Of a stretch of DNA of 64,000 nt, positions 52,590 to 62,398 are shown piece by piece; positions within the stretch are counted from its first letter, which is position 1; each line of letters starts with the position of its first letter. The DNA is from Arthrobacter ulcerisalmonis (GTDB taxonomy: Bacteria; Actinomycetota; Actinomycetes; Actinomycetales; Micrococcaceae), in contig NZ_UXAU01000009.1 of assembly GCF_900609065.1 (NCBI RefSeq), positions 248,001 to 312,000 of the forward strand. Reading direction: 5' to 3'. The notes beneath the pieces were generated by a model. The model did not search any database and was not told where the DNA came from. It was given only the letters and a program-made list of their open reading frames with translations. The translations under genes and the position numbers were made by a program.

Positions 52590-53911
52590 GCCACGTCCAC
52601 GACTTCGCGGCGATCGGCGTCGGGCCCTTCAACCTGGGCCTGGCCGCCCTCGCCGAGCCCATCGACGGCCTGGACGGCGTGTTTCTCGAGCAGCGCGATT
52701 CGTTCGACTGGCACCCGGGCATGATGCTGGAGCCCGCCCACCTCCAGGTCCCCTTCATGGCGGACCTGGTCACGCTCGCGGACCCCACCTCGCCCTACTC
52801 CTTCCTGAACTTCCTCAAGCAGACCGGCAGGCTCTATCGCTTCTACATCCGCGAGAATTTCTACCCCCTGCGTGCCGAGTTCAACCAGTACTGCCAATGG
52901 GTGGCCGGCCAGTTGCCGTCGGTCCGGTTTGGCACATCGGTGACGGACATTGCGTACGACGACGGCGTGTACCGGCTCACCGTCAACGGTCCAGATGGGC
53001 AGGAGGTACTGCTGGCGCGGCGGCTGGTGCTGGGCACCGGCACCTCGCCGTACGTCCCCGAATCCGGTCGGGGCATCATGGCCCAGTCGGCAGCGGGCAC
53101 GGGCGGACTGGTGTTCCACAACGCCGAGTACCTGGCCCGGAAGGCGGAGCTGCAGAAGAAGCGCAGCATCACCATCCTGGGCAGTGGCCAGAGTGCAGCG
53201 GAGATCTACTACGAGCTGCTCCAGGAAGCCGATGCCCACGGGTACCAGCTCAACTGGGTCACCCGCTCCGGCAGGTTCTTCCCGTTGGAGTACACCAAGC
53301 TGACCCTGGAAATGACCTCGCCGGAGTATGTGGACTACTTCCACGAACTGCCGGAGTCCCAGCGCGATCACTTGATCAAGACGCAGAAGAACCTGTACAA
53401 GGGCATCAACTCCGAGCTGATCGACGCCATCTATGATCTGCTCTACACACGCAGCATCGCGGGCCTGGTGGACACCCAATTGCTCACGCACTCGACCCTT
53501 ACCGCGGCGCACTGGGATGCGGCAGTCGGCACGCACACGTTGCACCTGGCGCACGGGGAACAGGGCAGCAGCTACACCCTGGACACCGAGGCAGTGGTCC
53601 TGGCCACCGGGTACGGCTACCGCGAGCCGGCGTTCCTGGCCGGCATCAGGGACCGGATCGTCCGGGACGGTGCCGGCAGGTTCGCCGTGAACCGGAACTA
53701 CAGCACCGGCGTCGATGCCGGCGAAATCTTCGTCCAGAACGCCGAACTGCACACGCACGGCTTCGTCACCCCTGACCTGGGCATGGCCGCCTACCGCAAC
53801 TCCTGCATCCTGCGCGAAATCACCGGCCGCGAGGTGTACCCCGTGGAACGCAGCATCGCCTTCCAACACTTCGGTGCGCCAACCGGCATTCCCGCGGAGG
53901 TGCCGGCATGA
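52586..53911 (+). CDS. desB: cadaverine/lysine N-hydroxylating monooxygenase (DesB)
   Basis: A 441-residue flavin N-monooxygenase of the IucD/PvdA/SidA class. FAD motif [10 protein letters not shown] (11-20), NADPH motif [10 protein letters not shown] (199-208) and the C-terminal ATGYGYREP are present. It hydroxylates the amino group of cadaverine before acylation. ATGA overlaps join it to desA and desC. Confidence 0.92.
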   Translation: MSHVHDFAAIGVGPFNLGLAALAEPIDGLDGVFLEQRDSFDWHPGMMLEPAHLQVPFMADLVTLADPTSPYSFLNFLKQTGRLYRFYIRENFYPLRAEFNQYCQWVAGQLPSVRFGTSVTDIAYDDGVYRLTVNGPDGQEVLLARRLVLGTGTSPYVPESGRGIMAQSAAGTGGLVFHNAEYLARKAELQKKRSITILGSGQSAAEIYYELLQEADAHGYQLNWVTRSGRFFPLEYTKLTLEMTSPEYVDYFHELPESQRDHLIKTQKNLYKGINSELIDAIYDLLYTRSIAGLVDTQLLTHSTLTAAHWDAAVGTHTLHLAHGEQGSSYTLDTEAVVLATGYGYREPAFLAGIRDRIVRDGAGRFAVNRNYSTGVDAGEIFVQNAELHTHGFVTPDLGMAAYRNSCILREITGREVYPVERSIAFQHFGAPTGIPAEVPA

Positions 53912-54474
53912 GGTTCACCTTCCGCTGCCTGGACGCCGTGGCAGACGCCGAACTCCTGCACGGCTGGGTCAGCCAGCCCTACGCCTCCTTCTGGGGGATG
54001 CTCAACGCCAGCGTCGCCGACGTGGCCAAGGAATACGGCGGCATCCAGTCCAGCGGCCATCACCACGCCGAATTGGGGCTCGACGACGGCGTCCCCGCCT
54101 TCCTGATGGAGGAATACGTTCCCGATGCCTCACCACTGGCCGCGGTCTACGCAGTGGAACCCGGCGACGTGGGGATGCACCTGCTGGTGGCGCCGCCGTC
54201 GTCCGGGTACGAACCCGGCTACACCACCACGGTGATGGACGCCGTCCTGTCCAGGCTCTTCTCCCGCCCCGAGGTGGAACGAGTGGTGGTGGAACCCGAC
54301 GCGCGCAACACCAAGATCCACGCCCTCAACGCCCGGTTGGGCTTCCAACCCGTTGGCGTGGTGACCCTGCCAGACAAGGAAGCGCTGCTCAGCTTCTGCA
54401 CCCGCGCGGACTACCACGCCGCCCGCGCCACGATCACCCACCTGCAAAACCTCCACCCCCAGGGAGCGCTATGA
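53908..54474 (+). CDS. desC: GNAT-type acyltransferase of siderophore synthesis (DesC)
   Basis: A 188-residue IucB-like N-acyltransferase. It has the [14 protein letters not shown] start, the [13 protein letters not shown] segment and HLLVAPPSS with a late [15 protein letters not shown] acyl-CoA-binding turn. It transfers succinyl- or acetyl-CoA to N-hydroxycadaverine. Start and stop overlap its neighbours. Confidence 0.9.
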   Translation: MRFTFRCLDAVADAELLHGWVSQPYASFWGMLNASVADVAKEYGGIQSSGHHHAELGLDDGVPAFLMEEYVPDASPLAAVYAVEPGDVGMHLLVAPPSSGYEPGYTTTVMDAVLSRLFSRPEVERVVVEPDARNTKIHALNARLGFQPVGVVTLPDKEALLSFCTRADYHAARATITHLQNLHPQGAL

Positions 54475-56342
54475 CCATCCACCTCGAGAACGCCGTGCAA
54501 CAGCACCGCTCAACCCTCGACGCCGAACAGCTGGCCAGCGCGCCGCACCTGAACGCCGAGCGCTGGGACGCCGCCAACCGGCACCTGCTGCGCAAGTCGC
54601 TCGCCGAGTTCTCGCACGAACGGATCCTGACGCCGGAGCCACTGGGTGCGGGGCTGTTCCGCGTCACCAGCACCGACGGCAGGCATGAGTACCGCTTTGC
54701 GGCGCGGGTGCTGGAACTTGAGCATTGGTCCATCGACGCCGAGTCCATCCAAGGCTTCCAGGACGGCACCGAAGCGCCGCTGGATGTCCTGGACTTCATC
54801 ACCGTCTTCCACGAGACCCTGGGCATCACCATTGCCATGCTGCCGGTATACCTGGAAGAGGTCAGCAGCACGTTGGCCAGCCGCGCCTACAAGGAGTGGG
54901 CCAGCCAGCCGTCGTCGGCCGAACTGGTAGCCGGCGTGACCGGCGGGCTGGACCGGGCGGCCGATTTCCAGGCGATCGAACGCAGCATGACGGAGGGTCA
55001 CCCGTGCTTCGTTGCGAACAATGGCCGGCTGGGGTTTGGCGTCAGCGACTTCCACGCGTACGCCCCCGAAACTGGCGCGCCGCTGCAGCTGGTCTGGATC
55101 GCTGCGCAGCGCAGCCATGCCGTGTTCACGGCCAGCGAAGGCTTGGACTACCGCGCCCACCTGGACGCCGAGCTGGGTCCACTGGCGGGGGATTTCGACG
55201 CCGAACTGCAGCTGCAGGGGTTGGACCCGGAGCAGTACTTCTTCCTGCCCGTGCATCCGTGGCAGTGGGAAAACAAACTCACGGTCACCTTTGCCGCGGA
55301 GATTGCCCGGCAGCGGATTGTGTACTTGGGCACGGGGACAGAGCGTTACCAGGCCCAGCAGTCCATCCGCACGTTCTTCAACACCACGGATCCCGCCAAG
55401 CACTACGTGAAGACGGCAATGTCGGTCTTGAACATGGGCTTCATGCGCGGGCTGTCGCCGCAGTACATGAAGGCCACCCCGGCCATCAACGATTGGCTGC
55501 GCGGACTAATTGAGGCGGATCCGGCGCTGCAGGACCGCGGCTTCACCATGATCGGCGAAATTGCCGCGATCGGCTACCACAACGCCAATTATGAGGCTGG
55601 CTCGGCGCCGGGTTCGCCCTACCGCAAGATGCTGTCCGCCCTGTGGCGGGAAAGCCCGCTGCCACTCCTGGCTGAAGGCCAGCAGTTGGCCACCATGGCG
55701 TCCCTGCTGCACGTTGATGCATCGGGCCAACCCCTGGTGTCCGCCCTGATCCAGCGGTCCGGGTTGAGCGCAGCCGAGTGGCTTCGCCGCTACTTTGAGG
55801 CGTACCTGGTGCCGCTGGTGCACTGCCTGTACAAGTACGAGCTGGCGTTCATGCCCCACGGTGAGAACGTCATCCTCATCCTCGACGACGGGGTGCCGGT
55901 ACGCGCCATCATGAAGGACATCGCCGAGGAAATCGTGGTGATGGGGGAGCGGCTTGAGCTTCCGGCCGAGGTGTCCCGCATCCAGGTGGCCATCCCGGAC
56001 ACGGAGAAGGTGCTGGCGATCTTCACCGACATCTTCGACTGCATTTTCCGCTTCCTGGCCGCGCTCCTGGACGACGACGGCACTTTGGCCCAGGAGGATT
56101 TCTGGCGTATCGCTGCAGAAGCCGTTGCCGACTATCAGGAGCAGCACCCCGAGTTGGCTGACCAGTTTGCCCGCCACGATCTCTTCGCCGCGGACTTTGA
56201 ACTGTCCTGCCTCAATCGGCTGCAGCTGCGCAACAACCAGCAGATGCTGGACCTGACGGATCCGTCCGGTGGGCTGCAGATGGCCGGCCGGTTGGCTAAC
56301 CCCCTGGCGCGCTATGCACCGGGAGTGGCGGCAGCAGGGTAG
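54471..56342 (+). CDS. desD: NIS siderophore synthetase (DesD, IucA/IucC family)
   Basis: A 623-residue NRPS-independent synthetase. ATG 54471 overlaps the desC stop; the open frame runs further upstream but that part is the antisense-like shadow of desC. Family segments include EGHPCFVANNGRLGFG (ATP/substrate pocket), LPVHPWQWE, SIRTFFNT and KTAMSVLNMGFMRGLSPQY, then PHGENVILILDDG and MKDIAEEI in the FhuF-like C-terminal part. It oligomerises and closes hydroxamate units into desferrioxamine-type products. Last gene of the operon; no exporter or receptor gene follows. Confidence 0.92.
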   Translation: MTIHLENAVQQHRSTLDAEQLASAPHLNAERWDAANRHLLRKSLAEFSHERILTPEPLGAGLFRVTSTDGRHEYRFAARVLELEHWSIDAESIQGFQDGTEAPLDVLDFITVFHETLGITIAMLPVYLEEVSSTLASRAYKEWASQPSSAELVAGVTGGLDRAADFQAIERSMTEGHPCFVANNGRLGFGVSDFHAYAPETGAPLQLVWIAAQRSHAVFTASEGLDYRAHLDAELGPLAGDFDAELQLQGLDPEQYFFLPVHPWQWENKLTVTFAAEIARQRIVYLGTGTERYQAQQSIRTFFNTTDPAKHYVKTAMSVLNMGFMRGLSPQYMKATPAINDWLRGLIEADPALQDRGFTMIGEIAAIGYHNANYEAGSAPGSPYRKMLSALWRESPLPLLAEGQQLATMASLLHVDASGQPLVSALIQRSGLSAAEWLRRYFEAYLVPLVHCLYKYELAFMPHGENVILILDDGVPVRAIMKDIAEEIVVMGERLELPAEVSRIQVAIPDTEKVLAIFTDIFDCIFRFLAALLDDDGTLAQEDFWRIAAEAVADYQEQHPELADQFARHDLFAADFELSCLNRLQLRNNQQMLDLTDPSGGLQMAGRLANPLARYAPGVAAAG

Positions 56343-56398
56343 GTCACGGCTGACCAGGGTCACGGGGCTTACTGGGAACCGGACGCTAGGCTTGCCGC

Positions 56399-57178
56399 AT
56401 GAGCCACGCATTGTCTGGAACCACTGCCCTTGTCACCGGCGCCAGCGCAGGACTGGGCGGCGAGTTTGCACGCCAACTCGCCGCCCAGGGCTGCAACGTC
56501 GTGCTGGTGGCGCGCCGTGAGGAGCGGTTGACTGCCTTGGCTGCCGACCTTGAACAGCGGTACGGGGTCACGGCTGAGGTGCTGGTCGCGGACCTGACAG
56601 AGGACCGCGACCTGGCCGCCGTCGTCGTCCGCCTGTCCGATCCAGAACGCCCGGTGGGGATCCTGGTCAACAACGCCGGGATCGGCATGCTGCGGGACTT
56701 CGCCGAGAACGGCCTCGAGGAGGAGCGGCGGCACCTGAAGCTGCACGCCGAAGCGGCGCTGACCCTGACGCACGCTGCGCTGCAAGGGATGTTGGCGCGC
56801 GGGACCGGCAGGGTGATCAACGTGTCCAGCATCGCCGCGTTCCTGCCCCGCGGCACCTATTCGGCGGCCAAGGCGTGGCTGCTGAGTTTCAGCCGGTGGG
56901 CCAATCTGGCCTATGGGCCGCGCGGCGTCAAAGTCACGGCGGTGTGCCCAGGGTTCACCAGGACCGAATTCCACGAGCAGATGGGCATGGACACCGGCGT
57001 TGCGCCGTCGTGGACCTGGCTGTCTGCGTCGCGGGTGGTGCTGGAAGCGCTGGCGGCAAACGAACGCGGCCGGGCCGTGTGCATCCCGTCCAAGCGCTAC
57101 AAAACCGTGGCACTCCTGGCCAAGGTGGCTCCTGCCCGGCTGATGGCGGGGCCGGCGCGCAAGCCCAGGGCAGAGTAG
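56399..57178 (+). CDS. SDR-family oxidoreductase
   Basis: A 259-residue SDR. TGASAGLG (13-20), NNAG and the YSAAK active site (Tyr with Lys four on) are intact. The extended C-terminus with CPGFTRTEFHEQ and SKRYKTVALLAKVAP is typical of DltE/YqjQ-like SDRs seen in many actinobacterial chromosomes. It stands alone after desD (56-base gap). Substrate unknown; not obviously part of siderophore synthesis. Confidence 0.85.
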   Translation: MSHALSGTTALVTGASAGLGGEFARQLAAQGCNVVLVARREERLTALAADLEQRYGVTAEVLVADLTEDRDLAAVVVRLSDPERPVGILVNNAGIGMLRDFAENGLEEERRHLKLHAEAALTLTHAALQGMLARGTGRVINVSSIAAFLPRGTYSAAKAWLLSFSRWANLAYGPRGVKVTAVCPGFTRTEFHEQMGMDTGVAPSWTWLSASRVVLEALAANERGRAVCIPSKRYKTVALLAKVAPARLMAGPARKPRAE

Positions 57179-57213
57179 GACGCCCGGGTTTTTCACTGCG
57201 GACCAGCACGGCA

Positions 57214-57261
57214 AAGGCCCGCCCCGCACGGCTTCCGAAGAAGCGATACGGGGCGGGCCTT
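57214..57261. terminator. bidirectional terminator between convergent genes
   Basis: AAGGCCCGCCCCG (57214-57226) and CGGGGCGGGCCTT (57249-57261) form a perfect 13-bp stem with a 22-base loop. It separates the SDR (plus) from the MFS gene (minus). Confidence 0.75.
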
Positions 57262-57294
57262 GGAGCGTGGGCTACTGCAAGTGCCCTCCTGAAG

Positions 57295-58890
57295 CTACGC
57301 CGGAGCGGCCGTCTTACCGTCAGCGGTGGCTGTGCCCTCGGACGGTGGGATGACGTCGTCGAACGGCAGGTCCGCCACGACGAAGTTCGGGTTCTCATCC
57401 TGCGTGGCCACGAGTTCGCGGGCCTCCTCCTGCGTGTCCACGCTGGGCATGGACCCGGGAAGGGGCTTGTTGGCCGATTCCTTGAGGAAGTAGATGCCCA
57501 CCGCGCCTGCAGCGGAGGTCACCATCAGGTAGTAGGCAGGCATCATGTCGTTGTCGGTCGCCTGGATGAGCGCGGCCACAATGAATGGCGTGGTGCCACC
57601 AAAAATGGCTACCGCAAAGTTGTAGGCGATGCCCATCGAGCTGTACCGGCTCGAGGTGGGGAACTGGGCCGGCAGCGATGACGCCAGGTTGGCAACGTAG
57701 AAGGTGACCGGGAAGGCGATGAGCGCCAGGCCCACCAGGGTTGACCACACTTCGCCGATCCCAATCATCATGAACGCTGGAACGGCCAGCACGATGGTGC
57801 TCACTGCGCCCACCCAGAGGATGGGGCGGCGGCCCACCTTGTCCGACAGCTTGCCGGTCAGGGGGATGCAGAGGGCCATGATCACCAGGACGGGAATGGT
57901 CAACGCGGTACCGTGCATCTCGTCGTAGCCCTTTTCGGACGTGAGATACGTGGGCATGTACGAGGTCAGCGCGTACCCGGCGGTGTTGGCCGCAGCCACC
58001 ACCACCATGGCAACCAGGATGGGGCGCCAGTTGGCCTTGACGGTGGCAATCGGTCCGCTGGCGGTGACAGGATCGGACGCGGTGGCGTTCTTGGACGCCT
58101 CTTCGCGGGCATCCAGGGTTGCCTGGAATTGAGGGGATTCCTCAATCTTGCTCCGGAAGTAGATGGCGATCAGTCCCAGCGGACCGGCCACCAGGAACGG
58201 AATCCGCCAGCCCCATTCCTCCATGGCAGCTTGGCCGAGCGTCAGCTGCAGCACCGATACCAGTGCGGCACCGATGGCGAAGCCAAGGTAACTGCCCAGG
58301 TCCAGGAAACTGGCGAAGAAACCGCGACGGCGGTCCGCCGCGTATTCGCTCACAAAGGTGGTGGCGCCGGCGTACTCGCCGCCGGTGGAGAAGCCCTGGA
58401 TGACCTTCAAGATCACCAGCAGGGCGGGCGACCAGAGGCCAACCTGGGCATAGCCGGGCAGCAGGCCTACGGCGAAGGTGCTCGCAGCCATGATCATCAA
58501 GGTGGTGGCCAGCGTCTTCTGCCGGCCCACCTTGTCGCCCAGCCAGCCAAAGATGATGCCGCCGAGGGGGCGGGCAATGAAGGTTGCGGCGAAGGTTCCC
58601 AGCAGGAACAGGGTGGCCGTGGCCGGATCGGCTTCGGGCAGGAAGGTGACGCCCATGGTGGTGATCAGGTAGCCAAAAACACCAACGTCGTACCATTCCA
58701 TGGTGTTGCCCACGATGGTTCCGCCCATTGCTTTCCTGAGCATGGGCTGGTTAACCACGTTGACGTCGGATTCTTTCAGCCGGCGTCGGGGCAGTCTTGG
58801 TTTCTTGAGTATTTTGGGGGCACTCGGGTTTGTTCTGCGGGCGTTATTCTCGCCTGCTGAAGAGTCGGTCATGCTTCGGTCTTCGGGCAT
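57295..58890 (-). CDS. MFS transporter, metabolite:H+ symporter (ProP/MHS) type
   Basis: A 531-residue, 12-helix permease. ATG 58890 is chosen for AGGAG eight bases ahead; ATG 58914 is in frame upstream. About 55 polar N-terminal residues precede the first helix. Motifs: GNTMEWYDVGVFGYL and LGDKVGRQKTL, then GFSTGGEYAGA, a hallmark of MHS transporters of betaine, proline, citrate and shikimate. The C-terminal 60 residues are acidic. Substrate unknown; an osmolyte or organic acid is likely. Confidence 0.88.
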   Translation of the reverse strand: MPEDRSMTDSSAGENNARRTNPSAPKILKKPRLPRRRLKESDVNVVNQPMLRKAMGGTIVGNTMEWYDVGVFGYLITTMGVTFLPEADPATATLFLLGTFAATFIARPLGGIIFGWLGDKVGRQKTLATTLMIMAASTFAVGLLPGYAQVGLWSPALLVILKVIQGFSTGGEYAGATTFVSEYAADRRRGFFASFLDLGSYLGFAIGAALVSVLQLTLGQAAMEEWGWRIPFLVAGPLGLIAIYFRSKIEESPQFQATLDAREEASKNATASDPVTASGPIATVKANWRPILVAMVVVAAANTAGYALTSYMPTYLTSEKGYDEMHGTALTIPVLVIMALCIPLTGKLSDKVGRRPILWVGAVSTIVLAVPAFMMIGIGEVWSTLVGLALIAFPVTFYVANLASSLPAQFPTSSRYSSMGIAYNFAVAIFGGTTPFIVAALIQATDNDMMPAYYLMVTSAAGAVGIYFLKESANKPLPGSMPSVDTQEEARELVATQDENPNFVVADLPFDDVIPPSEGTATADGKTAAPA

Positions 58891-59489
58891 TTGGAAGGCT
58901 CCTGTGGAGGTCATTTGCTTGCGACTTGTAGCTGCCCCGCTCCGGGCAGACCTTCAATTTTACGCTCAATCTCTGGCGTTCGCTCGTTGAATGCCGTACG
59001 ATCCCCCCTTTTGTGCCGCTCTGCGGCAGTTGTTTATCGTTTTATTTTGCCGCGCTTTCCCAGTGATGACGCGGAATTCTCGCCGTGGCCGCCACCGTTA
59101 CCAAATATTTTTCTTCGAGGGCGCATTTTGTGCCGTTTCAGGGGCGGAATTGGCGAGAAGCCGCGGGATGTTCCACTGCCTGAGCGGGAGTCGCGGAGCA
59201 CTGTTCTACCGTCGTCGTCCGAGGTTCTGGAGACGGCATCGGAACTGCGGCGCGCAGGGGTTCACAGGACGGCAGCGGATGCCTAAAGTGGGGCCATGGA
59301 AATTCTCTGAAAATGGGTCAGCGGACGCGCGCACTGCCGTCGCTGATGGCTGCCCACCGCCGTACAGGCCGCCACGGGCAGACCAGGACCCGCCGCCACC
59401 GAGCGTTGCCGCCCCATCGGCACCATCCTTGGCCCCTGGACCTGGAGCATCAATCACCAGACTTCATTCATCGCAGAAGGAAGAGAACA
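58891..59489. other. intergenic region, no gene seen
   Basis: AT-richer DNA between divergent genes. It should hold promoters for the permease (leftward) and the small protein (rightward). No RNA gene or repeat is evident. Confidence 0.35.
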
Positions 59490-59747
59490 ATGGCTGACGA
59501 AAACCGCACCCAAGACATTGCACCCGAGATGGCTGACCAGTTGGCTGCCGCCATGGGCGCTCCTGCAGCGCCCGGCCCGGCGGTTGCCGGCACGGCCAAC
59601 CAGGCCCCCCAGAACGAGTGGCCGGATGGCAACGGCAAGCACCGACACCCCAAGGACCGTGGCGCGGGCCATGGCCGGATGGGACACGAAGCGGCAGTGA
59701 CCGCCGTGCACCGCACCAGCCGGCCGCAGATGCCGCACTCCTCATAG
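59490..59747 (+). CDS. small hypothetical protein
   Basis: An 85-residue protein from ATG 59490 with AGAAGGAAGAG ahead. The N-terminal part is acidic and Ala/Pro-rich, and the C-terminal half is rich in His, Gly and Arg (GNGKHRHPKDRGAGHGRMGH). Probably unstructured. Ten His residues could bind metal. No family recognised. Confidence 0.6.
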   Translation: MADENRTQDIAPEMADQLAAAMGAPAAPGPAVAGTANQAPQNEWPDGNGKHRHPKDRGAGHGRMGHEAAVTAVHRTSRPQMPHSS

Positions 59748-59840
59748 GCTCCGGCAAGGACCGTTCCGGCGGTCCAGTCACTTCAACTCTGCCCCGCGTT
59801 GCGGGCGGCTTTCGCCGCTGACGACGTGGGGCAGAGCTGC

Positions 59841-62357
59841 TTAATCTTCCAGGACCACGTCTGCTGGGTCCTTGTCCGGCCGCCAGCCCCGCCACACCGG
59901 ATGCCGTAGCCTGCCCGGACCCGTCCAGGCACTGAAGGTCACCTCGCCCACGAGCATGGGTTCCATCCAGGTCGCATCGGCGGCGTCTATCCTAGGGACG
60001 TCGTGGAACGGCGAGGGCGCCGGTCCCATCGACTCGACGGTGCGGCGCAACTCGGCCAGTTCCCGATCACTGAAACCGCCGCCCACCCTGCCCACGTAAC
60101 GGAGCCTGTCGCCATCCGGGATGCCCACCAGCAACGAGCCCACCGTCTGTTTGCGTGCACCGTTTCCGGGCCGCCAGCCGCCCACCACCACTTCCTGGGT
60201 CTGCTCCAGTTTGAGCTTGATCCAGGTCTTGGTCCGCTGCCCGCTGACGTACCTGCTGTCGATTCGCTTGGCCAAGACGCCCTCAAGTCCCAGTTCCTGG
60301 GCGCTGGCCAGAATCTGCGCCACCGGATCTGTCAGGACTGCCGAAAGCTCGATCGGGGCGCCGTTGGATAGTGGGCTGCCGGTGGAGGAGAAGAACTGTT
60401 CCAACCGGTGGCGCCGCTTGGTCAGGGGGAGCCGGCGCAGATCCGTGGCGTCATCAGAGAGCAGATCAAATAGCAGCAGCCGGACCGGAATGGATGTGCG
60501 GGCCTGGGTTACCTCAGCAGCGCGGGTCAGCTTCATCCGGCCCTGCAACACACCGAAGTCGGGGCGTCCCGATGCCGAGAAGGCCACGATCTCGCCGTCG
60601 GCCACAAAGGGCTGCGGCGGCCAGCTGCTCCGATCCGTGAGCTCCGGGTAGGTGCGGCTGACATCGTTGCCGTTGCGGCTGAAGATCCGCACCGAGCTGG
60701 CGTCAGCCACGATGATGGCGCGGACGCCGTCCCACTTGAGCTCCAGTTGCCAGTCGCTGCCGTGCAGATCGGACGGCTTGCCGGCAGAGGCCAGCATGGG
60801 GGCGAAGGCCAGCGGACCGGGCGCGCCTGGAGCGCCTGCGTGGTCGGCATCCTGATGGCCCGAAACAGCTCCAGCACCCGCATTGTCCTCGCTGCCCGCG
60901 TCCGCCACCTCCCGCCGTCGTCCGCCGTGGTGTTCCGCGTCCATCAGGTGGATCAGCCACTGACCTGCGGCGCCGCTGCCGTGCCCGCGGCCCGTGTGGA
61001 TGAGCGCGAACTTGCGGGTGCCGCCGAGTCCGCCGCCGGGTGCCCCGGTGAGCGTGGCGATGACCTCCCTGCCGTTGATCCATTTGTGCAGCTCGTACGT
61101 GCCGTGGTCCCAGATGCTCACCTCGCCCGCGCCGTACTGACCTTTGGGGATGGTCCCCTCGAAGCTGCCGTAGTCGAGCGGGTGGTCCTCGGTCTGCACC
61201 GCCAGGTTGTTCCGGCCGCCGGTCTCAGGGACGCCCTTGGGCAGTGCCCAGGAAACCAGGACGCCCTCGTGCTCGAGCCGAAAATCGAAATGCAGCCGGC
61301 TGGCGTGGTGCTCCTGGATGACAAAGCTGTTCCCGTTGCCGGGGGCGCCGCTGAAGGGCTCTGGCGTGGCTTGGGGGTTGCGCATGGCACGGTAGGGCGC
61401 CAAGCGTGGATCCGACGTGGCCGGATCCGGACTGGCCGCAGCAGGCTCCCCGCCGGGCAGGCCGGCTGTGGCCCGGACGACGGCGGCAAACGGGTCGAGC
61501 CCGTCGCGTACCCGTTGCAGGACGGCTTCGTAGTCGAGCTGGGCTAGGTCCGGAGCCTCAAGTTCGTCCCAGGTCCGGGGCGCAGCCACCGTCGGGGTGG
61601 TCCGGCCGCGCAGGGAGTAGGGCACGATGGTGGTTTTTGCGGCGCTGTTCTGGCTCCAATCGACCAGCACCTTGCCCCGGCGCAGGGTTTTCTTCATGTC
61701 GCTGACGGCGAGTTTCGGGTGGTCCGCTTCGAGCGCCCGGGCCAGTTCGTGGGCGAACGAAGAAATCTGGTCGGAGGACTGTCTGCCGTCCAACGCTGCG
61801 TAGAGGTGGATGCCCTTGCTGCCGCTGGTCACCGGGACCGGGTCCAGGCCAACATCCTGCAGGATGGTGCGTGCCAGCAAGGCGATTTCCTGGCACTCGG
61901 GGAGGCCTGCGCCGTCGCCAGGGTCCAGGTCCAGCACCAGCCTGTCTGGGGGAAGCTGGTGGCCCTGGCCGTCCACCCGCCACTGCGGTACATGGATTTC
62001 CAGCGAGTTGATCTGGCCAAACCAGGTGAGCGTGGCTGGATCATTGACCAAGGGGTAATAGATGGTGCCGTCTTTATGGGCGATGGCCGCGCGGGGCAGC
62101 CACCCCGGTGCCGAGTGGTCAAGATTCTTCTGGAAGAACAGTTCACCCGGGCGTTCGGCGGTGCCAACACCATGCACCCAGCGCTTCTGGGTGGCCGGTC
62201 GGTTCGAGGCCGCCGGGATGAGGACGTGCGCCACTGCAGCGTAGTAGGCCAGCACATCTGCCTTGGTGGTGCCGGTCTCCGGATAGATGACTTTGTCCAG
62301 ATTGGTCAGCGTCAGCTCGCGGCCAGCAACCCGAACCCGGTCCCGCGTACCTGCCAT
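59841..62357 (-). CDS. ligD: multifunctional DNA repair ligase LigD
   Basis: An 838-residue NHEJ ligase with domains in the mycobacterial order POL-PE-LIG. The primase/polymerase domain (about 10-290) has the metal pair in VLDLDPGDG (Asp143, Asp145). The 3'-phosphoesterase (about 340-480) has EHHASRLHFDFRLEHEG. The ATP-dependent ligase (about 515-835) has motif I ELKWDGVRA with adenylated Lys541 and a late KLEQTQEVVVGGWRPG. A Gly/Ala/His-rich linker joins PE and LIG. It repairs double-strand breaks with Ku, encoded divergently 41 bases away. Confidence 0.95.
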   Translation of the reverse strand: MAGTRDRVRVAGRELTLTNLDKVIYPETGTTKADVLAYYAAVAHVLIPAASNRPATQKRWVHGVGTAERPGELFFQKNLDHSAPGWLPRAAIAHKDGTIYYPLVNDPATLTWFGQINSLEIHVPQWRVDGQGHQLPPDRLVLDLDPGDGAGLPECQEIALLARTILQDVGLDPVPVTSGSKGIHLYAALDGRQSSDQISSFAHELARALEADHPKLAVSDMKKTLRRGKVLVDWSQNSAAKTTIVPYSLRGRTTPTVAAPRTWDELEAPDLAQLDYEAVLQRVRDGLDPFAAVVRATAGLPGGEPAAASPDPATSDPRLAPYRAMRNPQATPEPFSGAPGNGNSFVIQEHHASRLHFDFRLEHEGVLVSWALPKGVPETGGRNNLAVQTEDHPLDYGSFEGTIPKGQYGAGEVSIWDHGTYELHKWINGREVIATLTGAPGGGLGGTRKFALIHTGRGHGSGAAGQWLIHLMDAEHHGGRRREVADAGSEDNAGAGAVSGHQDADHAGAPGAPGPLAFAPMLASAGKPSDLHGSDWQLELKWDGVRAIIVADASSVRIFSRNGNDVSRTYPELTDRSSWPPQPFVADGEIVAFSASGRPDFGVLQGRMKLTRAAEVTQARTSIPVRLLLFDLLSDDATDLRRLPLTKRRHRLEQFFSSTGSPLSNGAPIELSAVLTDPVAQILASAQELGLEGVLAKRIDSRYVSGQRTKTWIKLKLEQTQEVVVGGWRPGNGARKQTVGSLLVGIPDGDRLRYVGRVGGGFSDRELAELRRTVESMGPAPSPFHDVPRIDAADATWMEPMLVGEVTFSAWTGPGRLRHPVWRGWRPDKDPADVVLED

Positions 62358-62398
62358 AGGGGCTTCACCTCCGGCCCAGTCTGTTGTTCACTTGAGGG

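Noticed and set aside
46746..53869. Long open frames on the minus strand opposite the CoA-transferase, desA and desB genes (over 390 codons each)
   Set aside because: They are antisense to well-supported genes, are rich in Gly/Val/His/Gln as expected from complementing GC-rich codons, and show no domain motif.
58891..59489. Frames of 130-168 codons between the MHS permease and the small protein gene
   Set aside because: They overlap each other in different frames, are Arg/Pro-rich or Phe/Cys-rich and lack ribosome sites; treated as intergenic.
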